Part shown: piece by piece, positions 7,746 through 17,200 of the stretch | How the letters are laid out: each line of letters begins with the position of its first letter | Position numbering within the stretch: position 1 is the stretch's first letter | NCBI GenBank assembly: GCA_047972265.1 | Contig: JBKEAM010000059.1 | Span: forward strand, 1-30,368 | Direction: 5' to 3' | Length of the DNA: 30,368 bases | From: JAAYCI01 sp047972265 | GTDB taxonomy: Bacteria > Bacillota > Clostridia > Oscillospirales > Ruminococcaceae | The notes under the pieces: model-generated | Database searches by the model: none | What the model was told of the DNA's origin: nothing | Seen by the model: only the letters and a program-made list of their open reading frames with translations | Program-made: the position numbers and the translations under genes

Positions 7746-7910
7746 AAATCCCGTCTGTTCATAATTTGTTTTTAATCTGAGTTTTATTTATCTTTGTTTT
7801 TATAGTTGCATGGTTCCAGCTTGCTTTCTCCCGTTTTTCATTGCTACCTTTGTTTGTTAATGATTGGGCACAAACCCTGCTGGTATCCTGTTTGCCAAAG
7901 GATGATTTTT
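7746..7910 (+). promoter_or_regulatory. Long 5' leader of EIIC-EAL gene
   Basis: The T-rich leader ends in a possible hairpin (about 7866-7897) in which CAAAC and flanking GG pair with GTTTG and CC with a 2-nt bulge. This places structure just upstream of the AAAGGA ribosome site at 7897-7902. It does not match the c-di-GMP-I or c-di-GMP-II aptamer core as far as I can tell. Confidence 0.3.
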
Positions 7911-10088
7911 ATGGATAGCGTCAAAACCAAGGGCTGGAGCCGTCGTTTGTACAGCAGTCTTGTCCGCTTAAATGGGCAAAGGCATTTTTCTTCTGTGCGC
8001 CATGCTTTTATTTCTACCATGCCCATTATGATTATTGGCGCCTTTGCCACCCTTATAAACCAAATTCCCGTTTCTTTTTATCAAAACTGGATGGTTTCTC
8101 TTTTTGGGCAAAACTGGAAAATGTTTGGTGCTTTGGCACAAACCGCTACCATACAAATGACAGCCATTGTTATTACAATGGCCATTGGCTTTAACCTTGC
8201 CTCTTGGTACAACAGCCGCTCTATCCAGCAGGTATCCTCTACCAGCACGGGCATGGTAGCGCTTACCAGCTATGTTGTTATAAGCCTCCCCTTATCTTTA
8301 GAAAACCTGCCTTTTGCCTCTACTGGGGTAATGGGGCTGTTTGTGGCCATTTTGGCTTCGCTTTTATCCAGCGAAATTTTTATACAGCTTTTGCTGCACC
8401 GAAATGTTTCCATCGTGTCTGAAAATATGTCTAAAACCATCAACATGAGTTTTTCTGCGGTAGTGCCCGCAATTGCAACTGTGTTGGTGTTTTTATTTGT
8501 GCGCATTATCTTAATTGCATTTGGCCTTACCAACAGCATTACCGATATTATGTACGATTCTTTCATTAACCTGTTTACCAATGCACAGTCTTCTCTCTTT
8601 TCCTCTATGGCCTTTACACTGTCTACCAATATCATGTGGTTTTTTGGCATTCATGGCAGCAATGTTATGGAGCAGGTTGCCCAAAACGTATTTGTATCGG
8701 CTATTAACGAAAACATTGCGGCGGTGCAGGCGGGCCTGGCCCCCACACATATTATTACAAAACCGTTTTTAGATTCTTTTGTAAGCATTGGTGGTTCTGG
8801 CGCCACACTTTCTTTGTTTTTGGCTTTGGTTATTTTTGGGCATATTCGCAACTACCGCACCCTGCTAAAATACGCCCTGCCCACTACCTTTTTTAATATC
8901 AACGAACCTATTTTGTTTGGCCTGCCCATTGTACTTAACCCGGTATTTTTAATTCCCTTTATTCTTACCCCTTTGGCAAACTTTGCCATTGCAGCATTTG
9001 CCACCTCTGCCGGCATTGCGCCCTACACCATAGCCAATGTGCCATGGTCTACCCCTATTTTTGTAAGCGGTTATCTTTCCACCGGCTCTTTTATGGGTAT
9101 ATTGCTGCAACTGGTTAACGTAGTAATTGGCATGTTTATATATGCCCCCTTTGTTAAAATATCCGAAAATCTTACCCACATACAGTTTGAAAACGATTAT
9201 CAAAACCTTTGCAATGCCATTAAAACAAGCTATACCGCTACCTCGCGTAAAATAACCGACCGCAACGATGGCATTGGAGCCACTGCGCGGCACATGGCAT
9301 TGCACCTGCAAAATGCACTGGCCGATAACGAGCTTTTTCTACTGTACCAGCCCATTGTAGATGTAAAAAATAAGTCCCTTTATTCTGTTGAGGCACTGCT
9401 GCGCTGGAAACATCCGCAGTACGGCATTGTAGATCCTTTGTTAACCATTGCACTGGCAGAGGATATTCAAAAAATAGACAAGCTTGGACTTTGGGTTTTG
9501 CGCGAAGCAATACACCAGCGCGCCGAGTGGACACGTGAGGGCCTCCCGGATTTTCACGTTTCGGTAAACGTATCTACCCTGCAGCTAAATGACCCTACCT
9601 TCCATAAAGAAATAGCCGCTATTTTGCAAAACAACCACGTGCCCCCGCGTCAGTTACAACTGGAAATTACCGAAACGGTTGGCCTGATTGCCAACCGCTC
9701 TACCCATCAAAATCTGGCCCGCTTAAAAGATATGGGCGTTAGCATTGCCATGGATGATTTTGGTGTTGGGCACGCCTCGCTTATGTACTTGCGAAGCGAA
9801 AAGATACAGACCATAAAAATTGACGGCGCCCTTATTCGAGAAATAAACGAAAATCTGCTTAGCAAAGAAATTGTGGCCACCATCTGCCGCCTTTGCCAGC
9901 AACTGTCTATTGATACCATCGCCGAGTATGTAGAAAACGTAGAGCAACTGGAAACTCTTTTACAAATTGGCCTTTCGGTGGTACAGGGGTATTATTTCTC
10001 TCCCCCGCTTTCTCCCAAAGACATGGATGCCTTTTACAAAAAGCTGCCTGCGGCAATAAAAGAAACCGGCATCGAATCTTTATCTTAG
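7911..10088 (+). CDS. PTS EIIC permease-EAL phosphodiesterase fusion
   Basis: A 725-residue protein joining a lactose/cellobiose-type PTS permease domain (about 15-425, roughly ten membrane helices) to a cytoplasmic EAL domain (about 465-712) that should hydrolyse c-di-GMP. The permease half is CelB/ChbC-like: FFGIHGSN with His248, VSIGGSGATLSL, and FFNINEPILFGLPIVLNP with Glu332. These match the substrate-binding His250 and Glu334 of Bacillus cereus ChbC. The EAL half keeps the expected catalytic set: Glu494 (EALLRW), Asn553 (VNVS), Glu585 (LEITE), Asp615/Asp616 (DDFG), Lys636 (KID), Glu672/Glu675 (AEYVE) and Gln692 (QGYYF). No EIIA, EIIB or GGDEF is nearby. The ATG at 7911 is chosen because AAAGGA lies 8 nt upstream; the longer TTG start at 7806 has no such site. 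A sugar-responsive regulator of c-di-GMP is the likely role, with transport also possible. Confidence 0.9.
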   Translation: MDSVKTKGWSRRLYSSLVRLNGQRHFSSVRHAFISTMPIMIIGAFATLINQIPVSFYQNWMVSLFGQNWKMFGALAQTATIQMTAIVITMAIGFNLASWYNSRSIQQVSSTSTGMVALTSYVVISLPLSLENLPFASTGVMGLFVAILASLLSSEIFIQLLLHRNVSIVSENMSKTINMSFSAVVPAIATVLVFLFVRIILIAFGLTNSITDIMYDSFINLFTNAQSSLFSSMAFTLSTNIMWFFGIHGSNVMEQVAQNVFVSAINENIAAVQAGLAPTHIITKPFLDSFVSIGGSGATLSLFLALVIFGHIRNYRTLLKYALPTTFFNINEPILFGLPIVLNPVFLIPFILTPLANFAIAAFATSAGIAPYTIANVPWSTPIFVSGYLSTGSFMGILLQLVNVVIGMFIYAPFVKISENLTHIQFENDYQNLCNAIKTSYTATSRKITDRNDGIGATARHMALHLQNALADNELFLLYQPIVDVKNKSLYSVEALLRWKHPQYGIVDPLLTIALAEDIQKIDKLGLWVLREAIHQRAEWTREGLPDFHVSVNVSTLQLNDPTFHKEIAAILQNNHVPPRQLQLEITETVGLIANRSTHQNLARLKDMGVSIAMDDFGVGHASLMYLRSEKIQTIKIDGALIREINENLLSKEIVATICRLCQQLSIDTIAEYVENVEQLETLLQIGLSVVQGYYFSPPLSPKDMDAFYKKLPAAIKETGIESLS

Positions 10089-10143
10089 TGATATTTCTCT
10101 TTTGATTCTCACCACACTGCATTTATTCATCTACATAAAATTT

Positions 10144-10190
10144 AAACATAAAAAGAGCAGCAAAATCGCTGCTCTTTTTATGTTTATCTG
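10144..10190. terminator. Bidirectional terminator between EIIC-EAL gene and ftsH
   Basis: A perfect 18-bp stem (10144-10161 with 10168-10185) with the loop AAAATC. The GC core GAGCAGC is flanked by A tracts on one side and T tracts on the other, so it works in both directions for the convergent genes. Confidence 0.85.
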
Positions 10191-10223
10191 TTTTACTTTG
10201 CCTGCCTAGGCAAGCTGTATTAA

Positions 10224-12176
10224 TCAGGTAGGCACGGCCACCGGGCCGCCTGCAGCAGAAACTTTTGCCTGTGTACCCGCATCATCCTGCGTCAATGCTG
10301 CCGATGTACCACTTATGCTTTGCTGTACAGACCCTTTGTTTAGGATATCCATAAATTCCTGCCCTGTAATTGTTTCTTTTTCCAGCAGGTAGGCGGCCAA
10401 CTCATGCAGTTTATCCATGTTTTGATGCAGAATGTCTTTTGCCTTTTCGTGCGCCTTTTTAATCATAGCAAAAACTTCCTGGTCTATTTTAGCAGCAGTA
10501 TCGGGGCCACAGGTAAGCTGGGTGTCCCCGGTAAGATACTGGCTGCTTACCATTTCCAACGCCACCATGTCAAACTCATCGCTCATGCCGTAACGGGTAA
10601 TCATGGCACGGGCCAGCTTGGTTGCTTTTTCAATATCGTTAGAAGCACCCGTTGTAAAGGTATCAAACACCACTTCTTCTGCACTGCGCCCGCCGGTAAG
10701 GGTAACAATTCTGTTAAAGGCTTCTTCTTTGGTCATCAGGTTCATTTCTTCTTCGTCTACCTGCAATGTATAGCCAAGCGCGCCCGATGTACGGGGAATG
10801 ATGGTGATTTTGGTTACCGGGGCCGATTCTGTTTGTTTGGCTGCCACAAGGGCGTGCCCAATCTCGTGGTAGGCCACCACACGTTTTTCTTTGGGGTTAA
10901 TAACCTTATTTTTGCGCTGCTGGCCTGCAATTACGGTTTCTACGCTTTCCATCAAATCGTCTTGCGTAACAATGCGGCGGTTAAACTTTACGGCACGCAG
11001 GGCCGCCTCGTTAATAATATTGGCAAGGTCTGCGCCGGATGCCCCGGGGGTTGCACGGGCAATTAAAGAATAATCGATATTGGTATCCATCATTACTTTT
11101 TTAGAGTGTACTTTTAAAATTGCTTCGCGTCCTGCAAGGTCGGGCAGCTCTACCGGTATCCGCCTGTCAAAACGGCCCGGACGCAATAGCGCCGCATCCA
11201 ATGTTTCGGGCCGGTTGGTGGCAGCCAGTATTACAACACCGCTGCTGGCATCAAACCCATCCATTTCGCTTAGCAATTGGTTTAGGGTTTGCTCGCGCTC
11301 ATCGTTGCCGCCAATGCCGCCGGCATCACGCTTTTTACCAATGGTATCCATCTCATCTATAAACACTATGCAGGGGGCTTTTTCTTTTGCCTGCTTAAAC
11401 AAATCGCGCACACGCGCCGCACCGCGGCCTACAAACATCTCTACAAACTCACTACCGGCAATAGAGAAAAACGGTACGCCCGCTTCGCCTGCAACGGCCT
11501 TTGCCAACAGTGTTTTACCTGTACCGGGAGGGCCCACAAGCAGGGCGCCCTTGGGCATTTTTGCGCCTACAGATTTATATTTATTGGGGTTGTGTAAAAA
11601 GTCTACAATTTCTGTCAGGGCTTCTTTTGCTTCGTCCTGCCCGGCCACATCCTCAAAGGTAATGCCGGTTTGCGCCTGCACATAAACCTTTGCGTTCGAT
11701 TTGCCAAAGCTCATGGCGTCTCCGCCCATTCTTTTGCTAAGCGAACGAAACAATAGATAACTGATGCCAAGCATAATTACAAGGGGGATAACCGTTGACA
11801 ATACCTGCCCCAACGCGCCTCCGGTTTCGGGGATTGTGGTTGTAAAGTTTACCGGCTCACCGTCGGGGCCTACCGCTGCCTCCAGCCTTTGGGCCAGCCC
11901 GTCATCCGGGAACATACCGGTGTAATAGGTGGCTGTTGTGTCGGCTGTTTTATCCTTGGCGGTAAAGGTTATTTTTTGATTTTCTTCATCTATTTTTACT
12001 GTATCTACCCGTTCTTCCTGCACCATTTGCAAAAAAGAAGAGTAGGTTACCTCTGTGCTTTGCGCTGTAGTAAGGCGAGGCACCAAAAACACCTGGGCCG
12101 CCATAATCATTAACACCAATACTAGTGCATATACCCAAAACGACCGTTTGGGTGTTTGCGGGTTTTGTTCGTTCAT
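10224..12176 (-). CDS. ftsH: ATP-dependent zinc metalloprotease FtsH
   Basis: Membrane-anchored AAA+ protease that extracts and degrades damaged or regulatory proteins. In the 650-residue protein I see two membrane helices (about 13-32 and 124-144) around an extracytoplasmic domain. They are followed by Walker A GPPGTGKT (215-222), pore segment MFVG (247-250), Walker B VFIDEMD (271-277), arginine-finger region RPGRFDR (332-338), and the zinc site HEIGH (437-441) with a later Asp in GASNDIEKAT. The length and order are normal for FtsH. It follows a MarR regulator with a 4-nt ATGA overlap, an uncommon neighbour for ftsH. The C-terminal tail (about 620-650) is Ala/Thr-rich and probably disordered. 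Other ftsH copies elsewhere in the genome are possible. Confidence 0.96.
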   Translation of the reverse strand: MNEQNPQTPKRSFWVYALVLVLMIMAAQVFLVPRLTTAQSTEVTYSSFLQMVQEERVDTVKIDEENQKITFTAKDKTADTTATYYTGMFPDDGLAQRLEAAVGPDGEPVNFTTTIPETGGALGQVLSTVIPLVIMLGISYLLFRSLSKRMGGDAMSFGKSNAKVYVQAQTGITFEDVAGQDEAKEALTEIVDFLHNPNKYKSVGAKMPKGALLVGPPGTGKTLLAKAVAGEAGVPFFSIAGSEFVEMFVGRGAARVRDLFKQAKEKAPCIVFIDEMDTIGKKRDAGGIGGNDEREQTLNQLLSEMDGFDASSGVVILAATNRPETLDAALLRPGRFDRRIPVELPDLAGREAILKVHSKKVMMDTNIDYSLIARATPGASGADLANIINEAALRAVKFNRRIVTQDDLMESVETVIAGQQRKNKVINPKEKRVVAYHEIGHALVAAKQTESAPVTKITIIPRTSGALGYTLQVDEEEMNLMTKEEAFNRIVTLTGGRSAEEVVFDTFTTGASNDIEKATKLARAMITRYGMSDEFDMVALEMVSSQYLTGDTQLTCGPDTAAKIDQEVFAMIKKAHEKAKDILHQNMDKLHELAAYLLEKETITGQEFMDILNKGSVQQSISGTSAALTQDDAGTQAKVSAAGGPVAVPT

Positions 12177-12640
12177 TCGTTTACTTCCTCTCTGCTGCGT
12201 TCAAACAGCACCGCAAGTTTTTCGAGCGCGTAAGACATTTCATCCGCCTCACTCTGTGTTACATTCATTTGCAGGCAGGTGCTCCAGCGGCTGCATTCTT
12301 CGCTAAAGTGCTTTACAACTTCTACCCCTTTAGAAGAAAGGCTTACCAGTACCTGCCGCTCATCTTCCGAGTCTCTTGTGCGCTGCACAAGGCCTTCTTT
12401 TTCCATCTTTTTGCACAAGGCCGAATTATTTGCCCCGGCCATACAGGTACTTTTTGCCAGGCCCGATACGGTTTGCGGCCCCTTAACGTATAAAGACAAA
12501 AGCAGCCCCAATTGCAGGCTGGTAATGTTGTTTGCTGTACAAAAAGGGTGCAGGGCACGTTCTACTTGTCCGCTTACGCGCCTTACCCCATCTATAACCT
12601 GCCAGTGCGTACTTAATATGTTATTATTTGCCTCTTGCAC
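12173..12640 (-). CDS. MarR-family transcriptional regulator
   Basis: A 155-residue winged-helix protein. The recognition region (STCMAGANNSALCKKMEKEGLVQRT) and the wing with DSEDERQVLVSLSSKG follow the MarR pattern, with helices at both ends for dimerisation. Such proteins usually repress their own operon and release DNA on binding small phenolic ligands or on oxidation; a Cys lies in the recognition region. The start is GTG at 12640 with AAAGGAT 7 nt upstream. Its stop overlaps the ftsH ATG (ATGA), so it probably controls ftsH through the shared promoter. A small palindrome lies in the promoter region at 12671-12685. Confidence 0.9.
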   Translation of the reverse strand: MQEANNNILSTHWQVIDGVRRVSGQVERALHPFCTANNITSLQLGLLLSLYVKGPQTVSGLAKSTCMAGANNSALCKKMEKEGLVQRTRDSEDERQVLVSLSSKGVEVVKHFSEECSRWSTCLQMNVTQSEADEMSYALEKLAVLFERSREEVNE

Positions 12641-12670
12641 AGGTATAATCCTTTCACTTTAAAATTTATG

Positions 12671-12714
12671 TATCTTTTATAGATAATATTATATATAAAT
12701 TATGTGAAAAACAA
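12671..12714 (-). promoter_or_regulatory. Likely MarR-ftsH promoter and operator
   Basis: This very AT-rich stretch has TATAAT on the minus strand at 12688-12693 and TTGTTT at 12709-12714, though the 15-bp spacing is short. A palindrome TATCT-N5-AGATA (12671-12685) lies immediately downstream of the -10, where a MarR dimer could block transcription. A wider pair TTCACTT (12653-12659) / AAGTGAA (12713-12719) flanks it. The assignment is inference from position. Confidence 0.35.
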
Positions 12715-12776
12715 GTGAAGTGTGTGATGTAATTGTGAATATATGCCTTACGGGCGCGTATTTTATTTTAAATAAA

Positions 12777-12813
12777 AAAGCAAAAACAGCAATACTGACG
12801 CTGTTTTTGCTTT
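12777..12813 (-). terminator. Terminator after foldase-like gene
   Basis: A 14-bp perfect stem (12777-12790 with 12800-12813, core GCAAAAACAGC) with a 9-nt loop lies 15 bp beyond the stop at 12828. On the minus strand it runs into a T-rich tail. It ends the prs-pth-mfd-foldase gene string. Confidence 0.8.
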
Positions 12814-12827
12814 AAAAAATGCTTTTT

Positions 12828-14075
12828 TTAGTAGCTGGAAGAGAACAATGTGCTGGAATCAATCTTTTCTGGGCTTAAAAATTTACGTGCGCCCCAGCCC
12901 CAAGATACTGTGTACTGATCCGAGATTTCATCCAGATAAGCGGTATACTCGTCGCCCTTCATTGCCTGTACAATTTGGTCGCGCAGGCTTGTATACTGCT
13001 CGTCGTCTTCAAATGTATCCAACTTTACATACACCATAACCGAGCTTGATTTTTCGTATACGCCTGTGGTGCCGGTAGAGGCAGCCTTCAGTCCATCCAA
13101 AAATTCTTGGGTATAGGTGCCTGCGGTATCGGGTGTATAGCTAAGGTACGAGGTAGAAGCGGTAGGAGAAGTTGCGGTGGGCGGAGCAGCCTCTTCATCT
13201 GTGGCAGCTTCGCTTTCATCTACAGCGCTCTCGTCTACAGCACTTTCATCTACTGCACTTGCAGATTCGTCTGTTGCGGTTTCATCTGTTTCTTCCGCGG
13301 TTGCAGCAGCCTGTGCAGCCAACTGGGTATTAATGCCCTCAATGATGGCGGGCATACTTTCTGCCACAGCTTCGTCCATTGTTTTGCCTTCACTTATAGC
13401 ATCGGCCATGGCTTGTGCCTGCGCAACAACTGCGTCTTTATCTTCTACTATTGCACTGCCGTCCGATGAAGTAAGAGGGATTTCGATTGCTGTGATGTGA
13501 GCGTTTTGCTCTGTATAGTAGGTTTCAATTTTCTCTTTGGTGGGGGCTTTTTCGGCACCCTCTCCATACAGGGCCTTAAACAGGTTTAGCATAAGCTGCT
13601 GGTTTTCCCAGTACAGGCGCACAGATTCTTCGCCAATACCGTTTGCGGCATATACCTGCTGGTAATAGTTCATGTAAGAAGAAACCATATAGTCTACGGT
13701 TGCCTGGTCCTCTTCGCTAATGGTAATTCCTTTTTCGGCTGCCAGTTTTTGTACCACAACATAGGTACGGCAGGCGCCCTCTACAAATTCTTCCAACCAT
13801 TGTGTGGCAGGCTTATCCTCAATGGTGCTGGCCAGTACCACAGGGGTGGTATCCTGATAAGATTGCTGCGCAGCCGAAATTTGTGTTTGCACATCGGTAG
13901 AAGAGTATGCAATTTGTTCAAACGCGTTTAGCTGGTAAAACAGGTACAGTCCCGAGGGAATTTCTACCCCATCGATTTTGCCTGCATTTTTATACTGATG
14001 CCCCAGGCATCCGGTAAGAGCTGTTGCCATTACAACGCCCGCCAACAGCAGGCCAATCCACTTTTTAATTTTCAA
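12828..14075 (-). CDS. PrsA/SurA-like foldase lipoprotein
   Basis: A 415-residue secreted lipoprotein. Starting at TTG 14075 it has a short positive N-region (KIKK), a hydrophobic stretch and the lipobox LTGC with lipidated Cys23. GGGAGGT lies 9 nt before this TTG, which settles the start against an upstream ATG at 14207. A SurA/PrsA-like N-terminal helical part is followed by a parvulin-like segment beginning YYTEQNAHITAIEIPL. That segment appears split by an acidic Thr/Ala/Ser/Glu-rich insertion (about 255-310) containing AVDES repeats. The C-terminus (MVYVKLDTFEDDEQY...YTVSWGWGARKF) looks like the end of the rotamase fold. It probably assists folding of exported proteins. Whether isomerase activity survives is unclear. 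It follows mfd in the conserved prs-pth-mfd string. Confidence 0.8.
   Translation of the reverse strand: MKIKKWIGLLLAGVVMATALTGCLGHQYKNAGKIDGVEIPSGLYLFYQLNAFEQIAYSSTDVQTQISAAQQSYQDTTPVVLASTIEDKPATQWLEEFVEGACRTYVVVQKLAAEKGITISEEDQATVDYMVSSYMNYYQQVYAANGIGEESVRLYWENQQLMLNLFKALYGEGAEKAPTKEKIETYYTEQNAHITAIEIPLTSSDGSAIVEDKDAVVAQAQAMADAISEGKTMDEAVAESMPAIIEGINTQLAAQAAATAEETDETATDESASAVDESAVDESAVDESEAATDEEAAPPTATSPTASTSYLSYTPDTAGTYTQEFLDGLKAASTGTTGVYEKSSSVMVYVKLDTFEDDEQYTSLRDQIVQAMKGDEYTAYLDEISDQYTVSWGWGARKFLSPEKIDSSTLFSSSY
13211..13255. repeat. Three 15-bp in-frame tandem repeats
   Basis: Three near-identical 15-bp units (13211-13225, 13226-13240, 13241-13255) encode repeated AVDES pentapeptides inside the acidic linker of the foldase-like lipoprotein. 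A fourth, degraded unit follows. The period is a multiple of three, so copy-number change would keep the frame. Confidence 0.75.
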
Positions 14076-14201
14076 TGATACAGTACCTCCCTGAATTACC
14101 GGGCGCAGCCACATTATAGTAAATTTCTCTGCGAGCCAGTTTGACATCTTGTTGAATATAGCATTTTTTTTTTGCTGTTGCAAGCAATTATTTGCCAAAA
14201 A

Positions 14202-14215
14202 CGCCATATATGGCG
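14202..14215 (-). terminator. Weak palindrome after mfd
   Basis: The perfect palindrome CGCCATATATGGCG lies about 10 bp after the mfd stop and is followed on the minus strand by TTTTTGG. As a hairpin it would have only a 5-bp stem, so at most it is a weak terminator before the foldase gene. Confidence 0.3.
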
Positions 14216-14224
14216 CTTCCGCAG

Positions 14225-17200
14225 TTATGGTTTTGCATTTACGCTTTCTGCAATTGCCGCCATTAATTGCACCACCTTATTTAACAGGTGCAGGGGTTCT
14301 TCGTTTTGCGCCAGCCGCACAGATAAAAACGGTTTTGCCGAGGTATCCACCTGCACCGCTCTTTCCAGCGTTCTTAGCTCGTTGCGGTAGTTAGAAAACT
14401 GGAAACTGTCCGAATAAATTACCAGCATATCTTTGCGCTGTGTTACTTCGTAAATGCCCAGTTGCGCGCCCAGTACGCGCAGCAAGCTTATATCAACAAG
14501 CCCTTTGGCACTGGCGGGCGGCTCGCCGTAGCGGTCTTGCAATTCTTCCAACACATCGGCTGCATCGGCTGGGCTTTCGATGGCGGCAATGCGTTTATAG
14601 GCTTCAATACGGCCCTCTGCATCCGGGATGTATTTTTCGGGCAGATAGGCATCCACCGTAATATCTATTAAAGTATCGCTCTTATCCGGCGGAGGCGTTT
14701 CTCCCTTTTCTACCGCAATGGCCTGGTTTAACATTTTTACATACAGCTCATACCCTACTGCTTCCATATGGCCACTTTGGCTTTGCCCCAGCAGGTTGCC
14801 AGCGCCGCGTATCTGCAAATCGCGCATGGCTATCCTAAACCCGCTGCCAAACGCCGTAAATTCCCGAATGGCCGATAACCGCTTTGCCGCAACATCGGTA
14901 AGCACCTTGTCTCTGCGAAAGGTAAAGTAGGCATACGCTTTGCGTCCACTGCGGCCTACCCGCCCACGTATCTGGTACAACTGCGCCAAACCCATGCGGT
15001 CTGCATCCTCAATAATAAGGGTATTGCAGTTGCGCACGTCCACACCGGTTTCTATCAATGTGGTACACACCAGTATATCTATTTCGCCATCCAGCAGTTG
15101 CTGCCACACCACAGAGAGCTCTTCTTCGTCCATACGGCCATGCGCAACCGCCACACGGGCCTCGGGCACAATGGCGCGCAGGCGGGTTGCGGTTGCATCT
15201 ATAGAGCTTACCCTATTGTGCAGGTAATATACCTGCCCTCCGCGCGCAAGTTCTTTTTTAATGGCCGAACCTATTACCCCATGGTCGTACTCCATTACAT
15301 AGGTTTCTACCGGCTGGCGCTCGATCGGCGGGTCCTCAATGGTGCTCATATCTCTAATGCCCGAAAGCGCCATGTTTAAGGTACGTGGGATGGGGGTTGC
15401 CGAGAGGGTAAGCATATCCACCCCTATAAAAGACTCTTTAAGCCGCTCTTTGTGTTTTACCCCAAAACGCTGCTCTTCATCTACAATTACAAGGCCAAGA
15501 TTATTAAATTTTATGCTTTTTTGCAGCAGACTGTGGGTGCCCACAACAATATCCACGGTGCCATCTGCCATGCCCCGCTTTGCCTTTTGCCTTTGGCTTG
15601 GGCTGCGAAAGCGGCTTAGCATTTCTACCTTTACCGGAAAAGCCTCCATGCGGCTTAAAATGGTATTGTAATGCTGCCATGCCAAAATGGTGGTAGGTAC
15701 CAAAATAGCACATTGTTTACCGCTCATTACACATTTAAAGGCGGCACGCAGTGCCACTTCGGTTTTACCCACCCCCACATCCCCGCACAGCAGCCTGTCC
15801 ATTGGGTGGGGCCGCTCCATATCCTTTTTAATCTCGTGTGCAGACATAAGCTGGTCGGGCGTTTCGTCGTATTCAAACCTTGTCTCAAAATCGTTTTGCC
15901 AATCGCCATCCTCTGCAAAGGCAAACCCCTCGGCCGAGCGCCGCCGCGCATACAGCTCTATCAGCTCTTTTGCCATTTCGCGGGTTGCGGTGCGTACCCG
16001 GGTTTTGGTTTTGGTCCATTCGCCGCCGCCCAGCTTTGCAAGCCGAATGCGCTCTCCATCCCCCGGCGGGGTATAGCGACCCAAAAGGTCCAGTTGGGTA
16101 ACCGGCACATACAGGGTATCGCCTTTATCGTAGTTTATTTTCAAATAATCCTTTACAACACCGTGCAAATCCAGCCGCTGAATGCCCGCATACACACCGA
16201 TGCCGTGGTTTTGATGCACCACATAATCGCCCGGCTTAATATCCGACAGACTGGAAAGGCCGCCCTTTTTGGGCTTTGGTTTTTTGCGGGCAATAGAGTC
16301 CTGCCTGCGGGAGGTAAACACCGCAAAACGGGCTGCCGGTACCTGCGCCCCTGCCGAAAGGCGCCCTGTACCCACCAGCACTGTGCCGGGCTCGGGGTCT
16401 GTTTGTTTACCGCGCGCTGTAACCGCAAAAGCAGAGATGCCTACAGCAGAAAGGTCTTTTGCAATGGCCGCCGCCGCGCGCGGGGTACCCGCTAAAACGG
16501 CGCAGGCATAATTTTCTGCCAGCAGGGGGCGCAGTTCTTCTACCAATGCGCTTACTTCGCCCGGCCAGGGGGGTAGTGCATGTGCCTGCAAACTTATGGT
16601 ATCTTTTAGCTTCATATCCGGCACTGTACGAGAAAAATTCTCGGCCAAAACCGTGCTGTTTTTTTCTGCCGTTTGCAGCAGCCATGTGGCGTCTGCATAA
16701 TAGCCCGAAAGTCCCGGAGCAAGCACCCCTTCTTCCAGCAAATGCTTTTCTTCCTCCAGTACCCTAAACGAGACACTTTTGGCTTCTTCCCGTATACCCG
16801 AGGGTTCTTCTAAAAACAGGATTGGCTCCTGCATATATTCCAGTATGCTGCTGGGCTCTGCATACCGCAGGGGCAGGTATTTATCCAGCCCTTCGGGCAG
16901 CACACCGGCCTCCAGCATTTTAACATCTTCTTCTACTATAGCGGCAAGCTGCTCTTTGCCCTTTCCTCGGCGGCTTTTTAAAGCCTGCTGCAAAAATTCT
17001 GCCGCTTGCTGTGTATCCCCAAACAAAACCTCCCGCGAGGGAGAAAGGTATATTTTGGATAAAGCCGTATCTCGACGCTGGCTTACCGGGTCAAAGCTGT
17101 GGATAGACTCTAAATCGTCTCCCCAATACTCTAGCCGGGCAGGGCTTGCCATATCGGGCGCATAAATATCCACAATGTCTCCGCGCACACTAAACTGGCC

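Larger units (their letters stand above)
7538..7910. other. Divergent intergenic region of 373 bp
   Basis: This AT-rich stretch carries the promoter of the cyclophilin gene (minus strand, 7589-7597) and that of the EIIC-EAL gene (plus strand, 7711-7739). The rest is mostly the leader of the latter. I see no coding region, and no c-di-GMP or other riboswitch that I recognise. Confidence 0.6.

Noticed and set aside
7746..7910. c-di-GMP riboswitch in the EIIC-EAL leader
   Set aside because: A GGGCACAAACC-like stretch resembles a piece of the GEMM core by eye, but the GAAA tetraloop, receptor and GGACGCAAAG-type segments are missing.
12828..13500. Plus-strand Ser/Ala-rich and Cys-rich ORFs in the foldase gene
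   Set aside because: They arise from the repetitive acidic linker read on the opposite strand or in other frames.
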